A stretch of 64,000 nucleotides of DNA from Kryptolebias marmoratus (taxonomy: Eukaryota > Chordata > Actinopteri > Cyprinodontiformes > Rivulidae), in the NCBI RefSeq assembly GCF_001649575.2, contig NC_051444.1:19272150-19336149 (forward strand), in the 5' to 3' direction. Of this stretch, positions 47,873-59,945 are shown piece by piece (positions within the stretch are counted from its first letter, which is position 1; every line of letters begins with the position of its first letter). The translations under genes were made by a program, and so were the position numbers. The notes beneath the pieces were generated by a model. The model searched no databases. It was not told the origin of the DNA and was given only the letters and a program-made list of their open reading frames with translations.

Positions 47873-50800
47873 TGTTGTATGGATTTGTTTTGCATATTTT
47901 ATATAGCATTGGGAAGTTTTGTTGCACCATGTTTTTTGACCCTTGCAAAAGAAGCACCATTTGTAACCCATTAAACTAGAATGGGAAGCATTTATAACAT
48001 GTAGTGGACCTCTTGAGAGGGTCTATTTTAAAACCTTGTAGTAGGAAAGTGGAGCCGCCTTTCACAACTTTTTCTGTAATTTACAACAAATGAGAAATTT
48101 CCTGACTTTTCAGAAGAGCTGAAAAAAAATCAGAGCTCTTTTTGTGAGAGGGCTCTGAAAATGGTTTAAACAGCTGATAATAGCGACGCAGTCTTCAAAC
48201 CTGTGAGTGAGTTGAACGCTGAAGGTTAAAGATGATCAGCAAAATTGAATGTGACAAAGCTACATTACAATCCATCTTGGGATATTAAACATTTCAAATT
48301 TTCTGAATTAAGGACTAATAAGGCTCTTGGGATGAGGATGAGATGGATGGTCTTGGTTAACAATCACAAAACAGATCTGATGAGAGCAAATGACATTAGA
48401 GTTGACATTTGATATTGTAGAGGAGAAAAAATGAAATCCTAAATTATTTTGCATCCTCTGAGACTGTGGCAGCCATTTTCAGAGTGGATGCGATGATAAT
48501 GGAGCAAAGTAGTGATTTTTGCTTGGATTGGCCAAACCTTTTAACAGAATGGCCCTCTAACGTGTCACAACAGGAGATGGCAATCAGAAGATTACACTCC
48601 AGGCTCATTATTTGAGTAAATTACATTAATTACCTGGTTTCTGACTGCAGCATGATCTGTTCTCATATTAGCTGGATTTAAATTATGCTTTAAGCAACAG
48701 ATCATAGCTTAGCACCCATAACTAGGCACAGCGAGCCTATATGCATATCTTTGCATTTTTACACAATTTTGTAGTAACAAGTATAATCCTCATTTATACT
48801 CTTTACAGCTTTAAAATTTTTAAAGAATGAATTTAATCAATCTTATCACATTTATGATTTAGCATATCTCTTACAAAAACAGTGAGTTTCAGATCTACAT
48901 AGGAGTCAAGATTGAGACACATCAGGACGTAAAGTGAATGCAGTAATACTGTCCTGTTTCTTACCAGGATAAAACAAAGTTTTCTGGTGCTAATTCAATC
49001 AAAATACATATTAAGTACATTTATTCTTACCAGACTATGTTCATGCCACAGCTCACAAGAATCAACTTAAATTATGATGACATTCCCTAACATGACACTC
49101 CCTAATGATAATTACTGCGAAAGGGGGAATGAAGTGTTTTAAAGCTAACATAAATCAAAAGAAAGTCATAAAAGGTGCTTGTATACAGAGGCTTGCACTT
49201 TAACTAATCCTAAATTAATTCTAAAAGATAAAAATAATAAAAAAAAATTACTAGGGTCTCTTTGTCATTTTTCGTTATCTAGTTGAGTGACCTGTCCTCT
49301 CAAACACTGGAACTTGAACAAGGCAGTGCATAGCAAATACGGACAGTGTGCGGATGAAATGATTCTGTTAACAACCAGTCTTCTTCTGCTTTCATTTTCA
49401 CTGATAAACACTGCGACAATAACCTCCTCAGTGTCCTACAGCAGTCTATCACAGCTGGCCATGGCAACAACTATGTGACCAAACAAGGAGGTAACACCAC
49501 CCACACAATTAACCCACTTTGGGATTTTGACACAAAAACTCTAAAAACAAATCATTAATGTCTTAAATCAAAGGAATGAACTGCTAGAATGCTTCATGAA
49601 AGAGCAGAGCAGCTGCATTTCAGACCTAAAGATTTTCTTATTTTCATTATGATGTTTCAAGAGTAGGTTCTTAATTAGCATTGAAAAGTCATTACTAGCA
49701 TTATTGTCTAAATCTGACACATTAGTATTGTAAATGTCATGAGATAGAATAAAAACCCAAAAGGCATAATAAAACAAAGTTAAATGTATAAATTGCTGAT
49801 ATATACTAAATGTGAATGTTACATATTCATTAATTTAAAACCTTATAAGTGCAGTCAGGCTCTTTCTGCATCTCACAAAAGACATTGCGTACAAAGTTGA
49901 TTCCTAAACAAAGTTTGACAAAGTGTGAGCATTATTATGTGTCTCTGTGTGAGCTAAATGTTGGGGGAATAGCTGTTTATGAGTGGGAACTTGACGATTT
50001 ATTCCAGACAGCTGCATCGTTGACAGGCCATCATTAGCAAGTGATTCCTCAGGTTGTTTCATTCCCCTGTGGCCAAGACAAACTGCACAAGATCTTAATT
50101 GCTAGTATGAATAAAAGTTCATTTTCCGAGGCCTGGTATCATTATAAATGCAGTATAAAAGATTACTGAGAAGATGAATATGTCAAGTACTGTACTCTCA
50201 CACTGGAGCAATAAAAAAGCTAATAAACCTGGGATGGGCCAGAGGGTTATTCAGGGACAATAGAGAAGATAAATGCTGTTTATCTCCAATTACAGTACGT
50301 TCTTATGACTGTCTTGGTTAAGACGAGTGTAAGAAAGACAGAGGGAGGCAGATGTAGATTGTGGCAAACAGAGACAAAGAAGCCTCAGAGAGAGCGCCCC
50401 ATTTGAAAAATTTCAAAGGATGAAGTCTGTAATTTCCAGGTAATCTTTTTTTTTATGATTTTTTCCTCTGAAAAAAAGGTCTGTGACAAATAACAGGTCA
50501 AATAAGACATACAAGAGGTCGTCTGCACCTTGAATACTTATAAAGACAAAAAGTGAAGCAAAATCCCTTCTGAGTGGAACTGCAGTCTGGAGAATGCTGT
50601 GTGGTAAATTTCTGCTCTGTAATTGCGGTCAAGGGACTATGGAGGAGGAGACATTACAGCCTGTTTCTTAAGATAGACACTTTAATATGTAAGACAACAT
50701 GGAATTACTGATGACCTGTTTATTCCAGAAATCAGAGTCTCTTCAGTAGGATGTTACAGTACTTTGCAGGTTTTGGTTCATGTAACACTTAGAATTTATT

Positions 50801-51069
50801 GGTAGTGCTGTTGTTAGGCACCAGGGCAACTAAACGAAAAAGAAGAAAATAAAAAGTTATTTTTATACATGACTCATATTCCTTCAAAAGTTCATACATT
50901 TCATTAGGATTGGTTGTTTTGGTGATTGGATTTTATCTGCTCTAAACACTTAAGTGTTTTATTGTTTAAAATATATTATTGCAATACTTTATTTTCAGTA
51001 CTACATTCTCCATTTATTTTTACCTTAAAGGGTAAGTCAATGGCTAAAATGTAGTTAAAATGTTAAAAT
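47873..51069. other. Unique sequence
   Basis: There is no gene or recognised repeat. The block 50040-50300 is evenly composed and could hold conserved noncoding DNA, but nothing specific supports this. Confidence 0.5.
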
Positions 51070-51530
51070 GTAGACTGTCCCACAAAGGGCCACCACTGAA
51101 AATGCTCTGTCACCTTTGATTTTGAGCCTGGATCTGGGAATATCCAAAATAAGCTGCTTTCTGGACCTCAGGTTTGAGGTTAGAGTGTGACGGTGTAAAG
51201 GTTCAGACAGGTAAGGTGATGCCATGCCATTAGGACTCATCAAAACAAGCACTTTAAATGGATCCTGAAATTGATAAGCAGTGTAGGGACGCCAGTACGG
51301 GTGTGATATGATCACACTTTTTCTTCCCTGTCATGAGGGCAGCTTCAGCATTTTAAATTGCTTAAAACCAATATATAAAAAGTTACAATAATCCTAATGA
51401 GAGGTGCTTAAAACATGATCATTTTTTCATATTGTTTTTATGGAGTACAGGCTTTACTTTAGATATGCAGTTGTAAAAAGCTCAGCTTGACAATGGAGCT
51501 TATCTGACTCATTTCATAAGGTTTTCATAG
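51070..51530 (-). mobile_element. L2-like LINE-derived repeat, antisense
   Basis: On the minus strand, 51085-51235 encodes SPYLSEPLHRHTLTSNLRS then IPRSRLKIKGDRAFSVV, the same C-terminal L2-type block as in the LINE at 1.7 kb. Farther right, phrases such as AGGGACGCCAGTACGGGTGT and AAAAGTTACAATAATCCTAA follow a known fish repeat that accompanies this LINE end. It is degenerate, and the 86-codon frame is part of the relic, not a gene. Confidence 0.68.
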
Positions 51531-54500
51531 TTGTTTTTTTTTATCTGTGACTTCAACACTCCATTTGTGAGAATTAGACTGAATTGCCATCATTCCTCAC
51601 TCAGGGCTTTGGACATTGTGGCTCTTTATGGAACTGTATTATAAATCGTTTTAGATCACAGGGTCCTGTTTACAGTCCTTATATCCATTTGACATAGTTT
51701 GTCTTTTTGTTTTATTTTAAAACTGCTGATTTCATGGTCGTTTTTAGTTCTTATAACTAAGTCCTTTTTAGTTCTTGCTTCACTTTAAGTGCTTTCTTGG
51801 CTCAGTAAAAACTCTTGACTGATGGACAGGAATCTGATTGGTTCATACATAAGTATACTTTGATTAGCTGAGCAAACTGAATATTCTTACAGCACATGCA
51901 CTATTAAAACTGCATTTGCACTGGTAACATAAAAGATACTTAACTTTTCCCTTTGTCTGCTATGATATACTTTTTCTTTGAACATGTGCAGCACAAAGTA
52001 CTGATCAGACTACCCAGCAGGTCTTTTACTCTTAAATGTAGCACTCTTTAAAACTCCACTTTACAAATCTATGGCATTCTTTGTTAATAATGTTGATTGG
52101 GGTAAATAGCATGTGAAAAGGTTACATAGCTGTGCAGCCTGTAGATCAAGTGTTGTGCAATCACGGTATTTGCCTAGCGGTGCAAAACCAAATATATAGG
52201 TCCTTTTAACCAGTCCGTAGTGGGACTAAAACCTACAATTCTCATAGAGTCCAAGTGCTTTAATTATGACTACATTACTATATTTAGTATAGTTACTATG
52301 AGTAAAAAAAAGAAAATGTGCATTTGGCTTTTGCACATGCCCTCAGTTTTATGTTCATTAAGTAATTAAGTAATTAAGCATGTGTGCAGTTAAAAACAAT
52401 TTGATATTGCTGTGCATATAGCTTTCCAATTTTTGGTGCAGAGCATCTTTCAGTTTGAAATCTGATCTTTTATATATTAAGCCCCATGGTGACTGACCAA
52501 GTTTATCACAGACCTATTATCCAAAGAACTGGGTTCCTAATGAGTAAAGTCTAATCTATTTTTTTTTTTTATTCCTGAGGCTCATGAATGGTTTACACCT
52601 TTTGTAAACCCCCTCTGCTTGCTCTTCTAAAGCTTTCGCTTCATGGTAGGCTTGGATAATGATATGCTTACTTACCTCCTGGAGAGTGTTTTTCACAGGA
52701 CTGCATGTTGTGAAAGGTTTTTTTTTTCTTTTTTTTTCTGTAACATGGAAAAAAGATCCTATGATCATCCATCACTGATGTCTAATGTCTTGTGTGCACA
52801 CGCAGGTCTTTAAATTGGGGGTATTTTATTGGTTTTTTTATTCGGCTTCTCTCAAAGTTGTATTTTGGTAGCTCCTAATGTTCCTGTTTTCTGTTTGATT
52901 AAACTGTTTTACTTTTATCTTGGTATTGGTTCACAGAAAAAAAAACAAAAGATGACAAATGCATGTAACACCTTCTTAAGGTCAGAGCGGACCTTTTATT
53001 TTGTTAGTTGATGACGATATAGCATTAAAAAATAGTTCACACTTGTTCATAAAGCAGATTTTGGCTCAACGATCCAATTACAATGCCTGAAACAGGGTTT
53101 TAGATATGAAAGCATTTTAATTTCTAAACCTTTCAGGCTGTTTGGATCTGATTACGGTTATTTAAAAGCTTAAAGTGTTTACTCACATTAAAGCATACCT
53201 TGAGCTTGTTTTAGTGAACAGCTAAAATGACAAAAACTCTTTCAGTGTTAAATATACTCAGATCATTGCTCAAGTTTCAAGTGCTTTCTGCTTGATGTGG
53301 TTGGGAGATACACATGATCATCTTTCCCGCCCACCACATGCATTCCTTCAAGAAACGTTAGGCCTTTAGTTTATGCTCAGTGTCTCAAAATGTGAATACA
53401 CAGTATATATTAACCAAAAATTTAGGGACTTTTTTTTATTCATTGAACTACAAATAGTTCAGATTATTTACCTACACTACAGTTCAAAAAGTCCATCATC
53501 AATAGTAGTCATTAGAAAATATTTTTGTTCCTTGCTTCTTTGAATGTGGTTATATTTAAATTGTAAGTTCACAATTTTTTAGTGATTATGATATCAGCAA
53601 TTTTTTTATTTTATATTTTATTTGTTGATAAATTTTTTAGTCAAAAAAACGGGGTGGCGGTAAGACTGTTTCCAGCTTCATGTGGAATACATTCAGCTAC
53701 AAATTTTGCCAGGAATGGACATCACAGGGAGTTCACCCCAGTATCAGACTATTCAATGTTCAGAAAAACACAGCTACAGAACAAGAACTATTTTTCTCTA
53801 CAGGCCTCAGCTAGTATGTGAAATGTACAAGGTTGTGATTGTACTACTTGAGAAAGATTGTACAATAGGGCTTTTTTGATGCTTTTTTTTTCTTCACATA
53901 TGATATTCTAGCAATAGATGTGTAAATCTTAGAAGATTCAGAAACTAAACATATTAGAATGAATGCCTCACAGCAGGCACACATTATTTTGATGCAGTTG
54001 ATGAGGTATCTTTGCAGCTCCCTTGCATCTTAAGTTGATTATGAACTTCTTACCGTAGAGTCAAACGTTAGGCCCTCTGTTCAGCAGCTGAATTTTAACC
54101 CAAACTGATTTATGGAACAATTCCCAACACAAATCGTAGGGTCGCCGAATATGTGTCAGCAGTTGAAGGTCACAGAAATCGACCTTATCTTCGACAAGTG
54201 CACTGAACTGGAGGAATGTACACAAAACTTTGAACTTTTTGGGATTCAAAGGAAAAAAAAACTGCTGCAGCAAAATCTTTACAACAACCATATCTGGAAA
54301 ATGACAATCTAAACCTGCAGGTTCACAGTTTTGAAGGTTGCAGAGCATCCTCATATTGTACAACCGCTCAGAATAACTGAAGTGGTGTGAGAGAGCCTCA
54401 CAGCAGATTTCACATGGATTGATCGGTCAAGATGCAAGTTCAGTGCTGGTTACTATTATTTTCTAACAATGAAACTAACAAACAAAATATTAATACCACA

Positions 54501-55000
54501 CATCTGTTGCTGTACTAGATTTGTCAGTTCTTGTTTCACGCAGAAAAAAAAAAGTCCTTGATAGTAGCAGGCAATTGACCTTGTTGTGTTTTAGAAAAAG
54601 CTGGTGTGAAGATCAGACAAAAAAAAATAAAAATCCTTGGGGCTTACTCATAAATTATTAATGGAAAACTTGTCAGAAGTTGTACCGAGGTGATTTTTTT
54701 GTGAGATAGACAAATGAGTAGATTTGCTTGACGTTGCATCATATTTATGATTTTTTTGATATAATCCAGTAAGTCAAAAAGAACGATGTAGAGGGAATCA
54801 GACAGACGTGATCACAATGTCAAACAGCTTTAAGAGAGGAAAGACATTTGAAGTTTATTTAATTTGTAATAAAAAGAAGACCCTTTGAAAATCCTAATAA
54901 TCCTTGTTGTTCTATTGGTGAGCCGCAGGGGGAGCTGCAGTTTGAGCTTATGAGTTTCTTGTTCCGGTGTTACTCAGTGTTTAGTTATGTCTTGACTCTA
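51531..55000. other. Unique AT-rich sequence
   Basis: No gene or repeat is identified. The block 54060-54365 is GC-richer and open on both strands (100 codons minus, 66 plus) but unrecognised. It may be an unknown repeat or conserved DNA. Confidence 0.45.
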
Positions 55001-58000
55001 GCTGTAGATCTTTGATGGCTTCATTTTGAAGAAACTCTTGAGTGCTTCCATGTCATACATCATTATTCACATTGAAGTGCACTCAAGATTTTGAGTGGTC
55101 TGAATCTTCCTCGTAGTCTCTTAACATCTCCATCTCTTTTTTTCCTACCATGGTTCTTTGCACAGGAGAAATGTGCTGTGATTGATGACAAATCACTCCA
55201 AATTTCTTTACAGAACTTTCCTTTCCCTAAGAGGAAATTAGGCTTTTCTCCTCATACTTCAACTTGGGCCAAAGAGGGCAGCTCTGCCCAGTTAAATGCT
55301 GAGCCTGACAGTAAAATGATGGGTAAAATTGGCTTACATCAGCATCCAATTACAATATCTCTTTGACTTTGATGCTATAGACAGCTAGCAGAATGAAAAA
55401 GAGATGTTTTGATTTTTGATAGTTAACTATGACAACAGCCCTGCGCAGATGAAGTGGGATAATTTGTTCATTTATCAATCTGTCACATATTGACTCTTTG
55501 GAGAATGTCTTGGTTTACTGCCTCTTGGAGAGTTTCTTGTATCTCAGCATTTTTTTTTTCTAATTGTGAAGACATGAGTAGCTGTGCCATGAATACTAAT
55601 TGACAATATTATCAATGAACTAATACTAAATATATCCTGACTACACTTACAAACTACCTTGAAAATTCTAAAATAATCTAGTTAAAGACCCATTAGCTTG
55701 GGTATTTTGGATTGTAAAGTTGTAATAAAACATATAAAGGTAGCATCTTAAAGACTAGTTGTGGACTCAAACTCGACTCGGCATTGCGAGGAAATCTGCA
55801 AATTTCAGTTGCAGTCTCACCGATTTCTGAATTTTTTGTGATCAAGTGGCCAGTGGGCCATGCGCCCACCTTTTGAACACCCAAGTTTTGAAAATCATGG
55901 CTTTTTGTGAATCTGCATGGCTTGTAAAATTGTATTCTAGGCTATGTACATGACTTCATTACCCACTTCCACCCACGTCATACCTACCAGGGCCACATAT
56001 TAACCCCCTTGGCAGCTGCTCCCACTTATCTATCTACTGGAATATATTTTTGTAATATTTATAAGCATATTTGGACAATTTTTTTTTATTAGTTTCTTAT
56101 TATCAGTGGCATAGTCCATGACATAATTTCTGTCAGAGGAAAACTCCTATGCAGGTGTCAAAATGCAGCTCTTGTGCTCTTAAGACAAGTTGGGGATGCC
56201 AAGGACAAAAATAAGACAGCATCAAGATGGTTTTGAGACATAGCTGCCAATATGCTACCACACTCCATTCTAAGTAACACAGTTTTAAACACATACAAAC
56301 AGCAATCGAGTGCTGTTACTCAGTTTATACTTGTCATGATTTAACCAGCAGCACATTCTTTCTAACCGTTTGTGAGCGAGAACAAGCTACAGTTGTTCCT
56401 GACTTAGCCAAGGCTTCTGATATTCCTCTGACTTCCAAGACGTAATTACCCATAACTGTTTGTGACATCACACCTGACTGGAAGATGAATATTCTGCAAA
56501 CTTACCTGATTTATAAACGCACATACACAAATCTGTCAGAACAACTCTATAAGACTGTGTTTAGACAGAAATTAGAGAGGTCAAAAGACACAATAGAGAG
56601 CAATTCCTCTTCTGTGTTGTGCTTTAAAACTAAGGTAAGTACCAAATCATGATTCTTGTGAAAAAATAACCAAACCAGTGTGTGCATTTTTGTGAGACAT
56701 CCAATATTAACTCTCTACAATGAAAATGGAGAGTACAAGCTTACATAAACAATAAAACTGGTATTTTGGGGGAAAGATAAAAAAAAAATAATGAAATAAT
56801 TCTTGGAATCAAACTAACACAGAGCAATTTAGGTTTAACATATTTTGTGCAATACACACAAAATAAATGTTTTGTTGTTTTATGAGACTGTCAGCTTCTT
56901 ACTCAGATATACTCAGATACCAGTTGAACTGAAATTACAAACTATAAGTTTTGATTTGGGGGTATTCACTTCCACTCTGGAGAACAAGGTCATAAAATAA
57001 AAGTCTCCAATATTCATAAGCCACTTTTTATGGGGTGAAATGCATTTACAATTGCCTCAAAAGCTTTCTGATGGACAAGTGTTGGCTACTACGTTAATAT
57101 TTATTCATAAATAGAACAGTTGAAAGATCCAGAGTTGTTTCCAACTGTGGCACTTAAAGGCTGTTTCTCTCAACTAACTACAGTGTATTAGGAAAAGACT
57201 CGGGCAGTGCAAAACAAACAGGCCCTCCTCAGCATTGACATGTAGTGAATCACTAAGTCAGCCTTGGGCTTAAAGTTGATTAACCCAAACATGCTGTTTT
57301 ATGTGTGTAAAAATATAAAACAATAGAATTAAAATTAAAATCCTATTTTGCATTTTGCCTGATTGTGGCATTGTTATAGTGAGTAAAAACATATTTTAAA
57401 AGACAGTGTTTTAGTTTTTTCGTATTAGCAAAAATTGAAGGTCTGTTTTTGAATTTTTATTTCAATCAGCAACTGCCTACTTACACTTCTGAATCATCTA
57501 GCCACAGTTTTAGTTTTTGTAGTATTTAATATTTAATGAAGTACCAAAAAAATCAGTGATTCTTTTTGCATGCTGCATCCATGTTTGTCTGGCAATGACT
57601 TCAGAACAATTTCTGAATAATAAAGACATTTTAATAAAGGGTCACAGTTAATAAACAAAATAAAGATAATTTATAACAGTAACTTTAAACAACAACAAAA
57701 ACACTTTGTAAACACTAGCATGAGAAACTTCCTCTGTTAGCAGTCAACAATTAAATCCTCTAAAAGAAATTTGTGTGCATGAAACATATTCTTCTGCCTA
57801 CTGGTATGTTTATTTGTATTTTTTTCTTTTTTCTTTAAAGTTTACAGAAGTCCTTTTTGTTTTAGCAGATTTTCATCTTTCCAAGTATGTGATTCAGGCC
57901 AGCACTCATACTTGACGTTAATAGTTCATCCCACTTGCACTGATTAAATTTTACCAGTATCTGAACCACCCTACTAACATCAGTGACACAAGCCAACCAA

Positions 58001-59874
58001 AGTAGAAAATAAAATGTTTTGGGCTGTACCTTCAGAAATACACTTTATGGAGTATCTAAGGTGAAACTGTTACAACGTTCTAGAATTTTACGACAATTTA
58101 GCTAACTACTGTTAGCAAGCACAAGTTGGCACTTTCTTTTTAAACACTCATGAACTGATGTTAAGTGAAAGAAAAAAGGCTTAATTAAGTTTAAAATTCC
58201 TGATCATTTGCATGATGAAGTGTCTATGCCACAAGACAAAAAAAAAAAGTTTTCCGTTATAATGTAATTTTTGTGCACTTGTTCAATTTGAACTGTGTGT
58301 TCATATTTAATTTCTGTCCTTTGCTTCCTGTGTTTGTGCAGAGCTGAAGAGAGGCAAGTGAAGTAAAAATAAGTTAGTCATTATTCCGCCTACTACCTTA
58401 AAGCCGTCGACCTGGAGAAGCGATTAAAATTGTTACTCTATTTTGAAACACTAGAGAAGATAGAATTCACTCAAGATAAAGCTATTAAGCTTTTAGAATC
58501 CTATGTCCTCTATAGCTTTGTGAAACCTACCACCTCTAAAGGTGTAATAATAGTATAACAGCTTATATTGAAGTGAATGGAAGTCAAGGTTTAAGTTGCT
58601 TTCAATAAATACAAGGCACAAGGTCTACCACATACATGACTGACTTTTTTTCATTGCTTGTCAACTTCAAGTCTTTGTATTCATGTTTTTTTTTTCATTT
58701 TTCAAAAAAACCCCTCAATTTCTTGCAGTTTAAAGAACTAATAACCACAAAGAACAACAAAGCAAAAAACATAAGGAATTCACAACTCCATGCGGTGAAT
58801 GAACAGTACCACACACAGATGAAGTATTGTGCATGATGAAAAACCCATTTCATTCACTCTCCACAATGAAAGTGTATTGAATTATTGGGAAAAAAAATTG
58901 AGTCGCTTAAAATTAGTTTATTGAGCTTTTAAAGTCCTATCTCATTTATATTCTTTCATTTATCTAATTAATAATGTCACCAGTTAAAGTAAAAAATGCA
59001 ATTGCAGATACATCATATAGATAAAAATATTGACAACATTTGATCTAGCTTGGATCTTTGTTGAGGTTTTAAAGTCTCAAGTTAAGCAGAATGTTGAAAG
59101 AAATGATGTGGAATGTTTTTTTTATTTTAGTTCTTTTCTGTTAGTCTATGACAAGGTTGTGTGTGCATTTTTTTTAAGTAATCAAGTATTTATTTCTGAA
59201 CAAAGGAACCAAATCTTACATGCATAAGCTAAATCAAATTGAAGCAAAAAAATATAAAAGCACAAAAGAGATGGAAATGTTTTAATTTGGGTTGAAATTC
59301 TTGCATATGAAATCGTAGTCCAACCTGTTCAACCTTTGCAGCGTTTTGGCCTGCTGGAGCTCAAATTGCCAGGAGGATTCTTGTCAGTGTACAGTTTAGG
59401 TGCACCTTTGGACAGATTCATAAATTTTTGTTTTGATTCTGTAATCTGTTGAAGCAACAGTGGGTAATTTTGCACTTCGGTCTTCAAGATGTTCTCGGTG
59501 TTGTTCGTAATTAAGAATTTCTGAAAAACTAATAAATAAAATCTGCCAGAAGAATTTGCAGAGGAGTTCAAACGTAACAACAACAAATAAATTTAATCGC
59601 CTTTTTACTTGTGTTGGCATGAGGTTTATTTTTTTTTTTCTCTTCCTAATTGTTTCTGAGTTGGCTCTGTGATGGGGTGGGGTGGGGGTGCACAATGCTG
59701 CAGGGACCCGTGCAGTCATGCTGCTGTATCTGTGGTCTGATTCAAAACTAATTGGCCTTACTGAGGATGTCAGGGCAAGTAAGTTCATATATTTCTAATT
59801 GTCATTTACTATTTATTTTTCTTCATATTAATATTGTTGTTATTATTATTATTATTGGTAGTAGTTGTAGCAAA
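55001..59874. other. Unique AT-rich sequence
   Basis: I see no gene or known repeat. A 91-codon plus frame (55091-55366) includes a moderately good acceptor (TTCTTTGCACAG at about 55155-55166), but the peptide has no recognisable domain. The 130-codon minus frame at 59396-59788 is likewise unrecognised. Confidence 0.45.
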
Positions 59875-59945
59875 GGGATGTCTGGGTTCCTCTCCTGGAC
59901 ATGTTGCCCCCATGACCTGACCACGGACAAGATGGATGGATGGAT
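59875..59945 (+). mobile_element. LINE 3' tail with (ATGG)n
   Basis: GGGATGTCTGGGTTCCTCTC followed by TTGCCCCCATGACCTGACCA and then AAGATGGATGGATGGATT is the 3' end of the LINE family whose C-terminal region lies at 37.0-37.5 kb (usual form: GCCCCCGCGACCCGACCCCGGATAAGCGG...ATGG repeats). Only about 70 bp are present, as in a severely 5'-truncated insertion. Confidence 0.7.

Noticed and set aside
55091..55366. 91-codon frame containing an acceptor-like CAG
   Set aside because: There is no clear donor, domain or compositional change. The acceptor alone is not enough.
59396..59788. 130-codon minus-strand frame
   Set aside because: The peptide has no recognisable motif and the overlapping 85-codon frame is equally open. 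There is no splice or start support.
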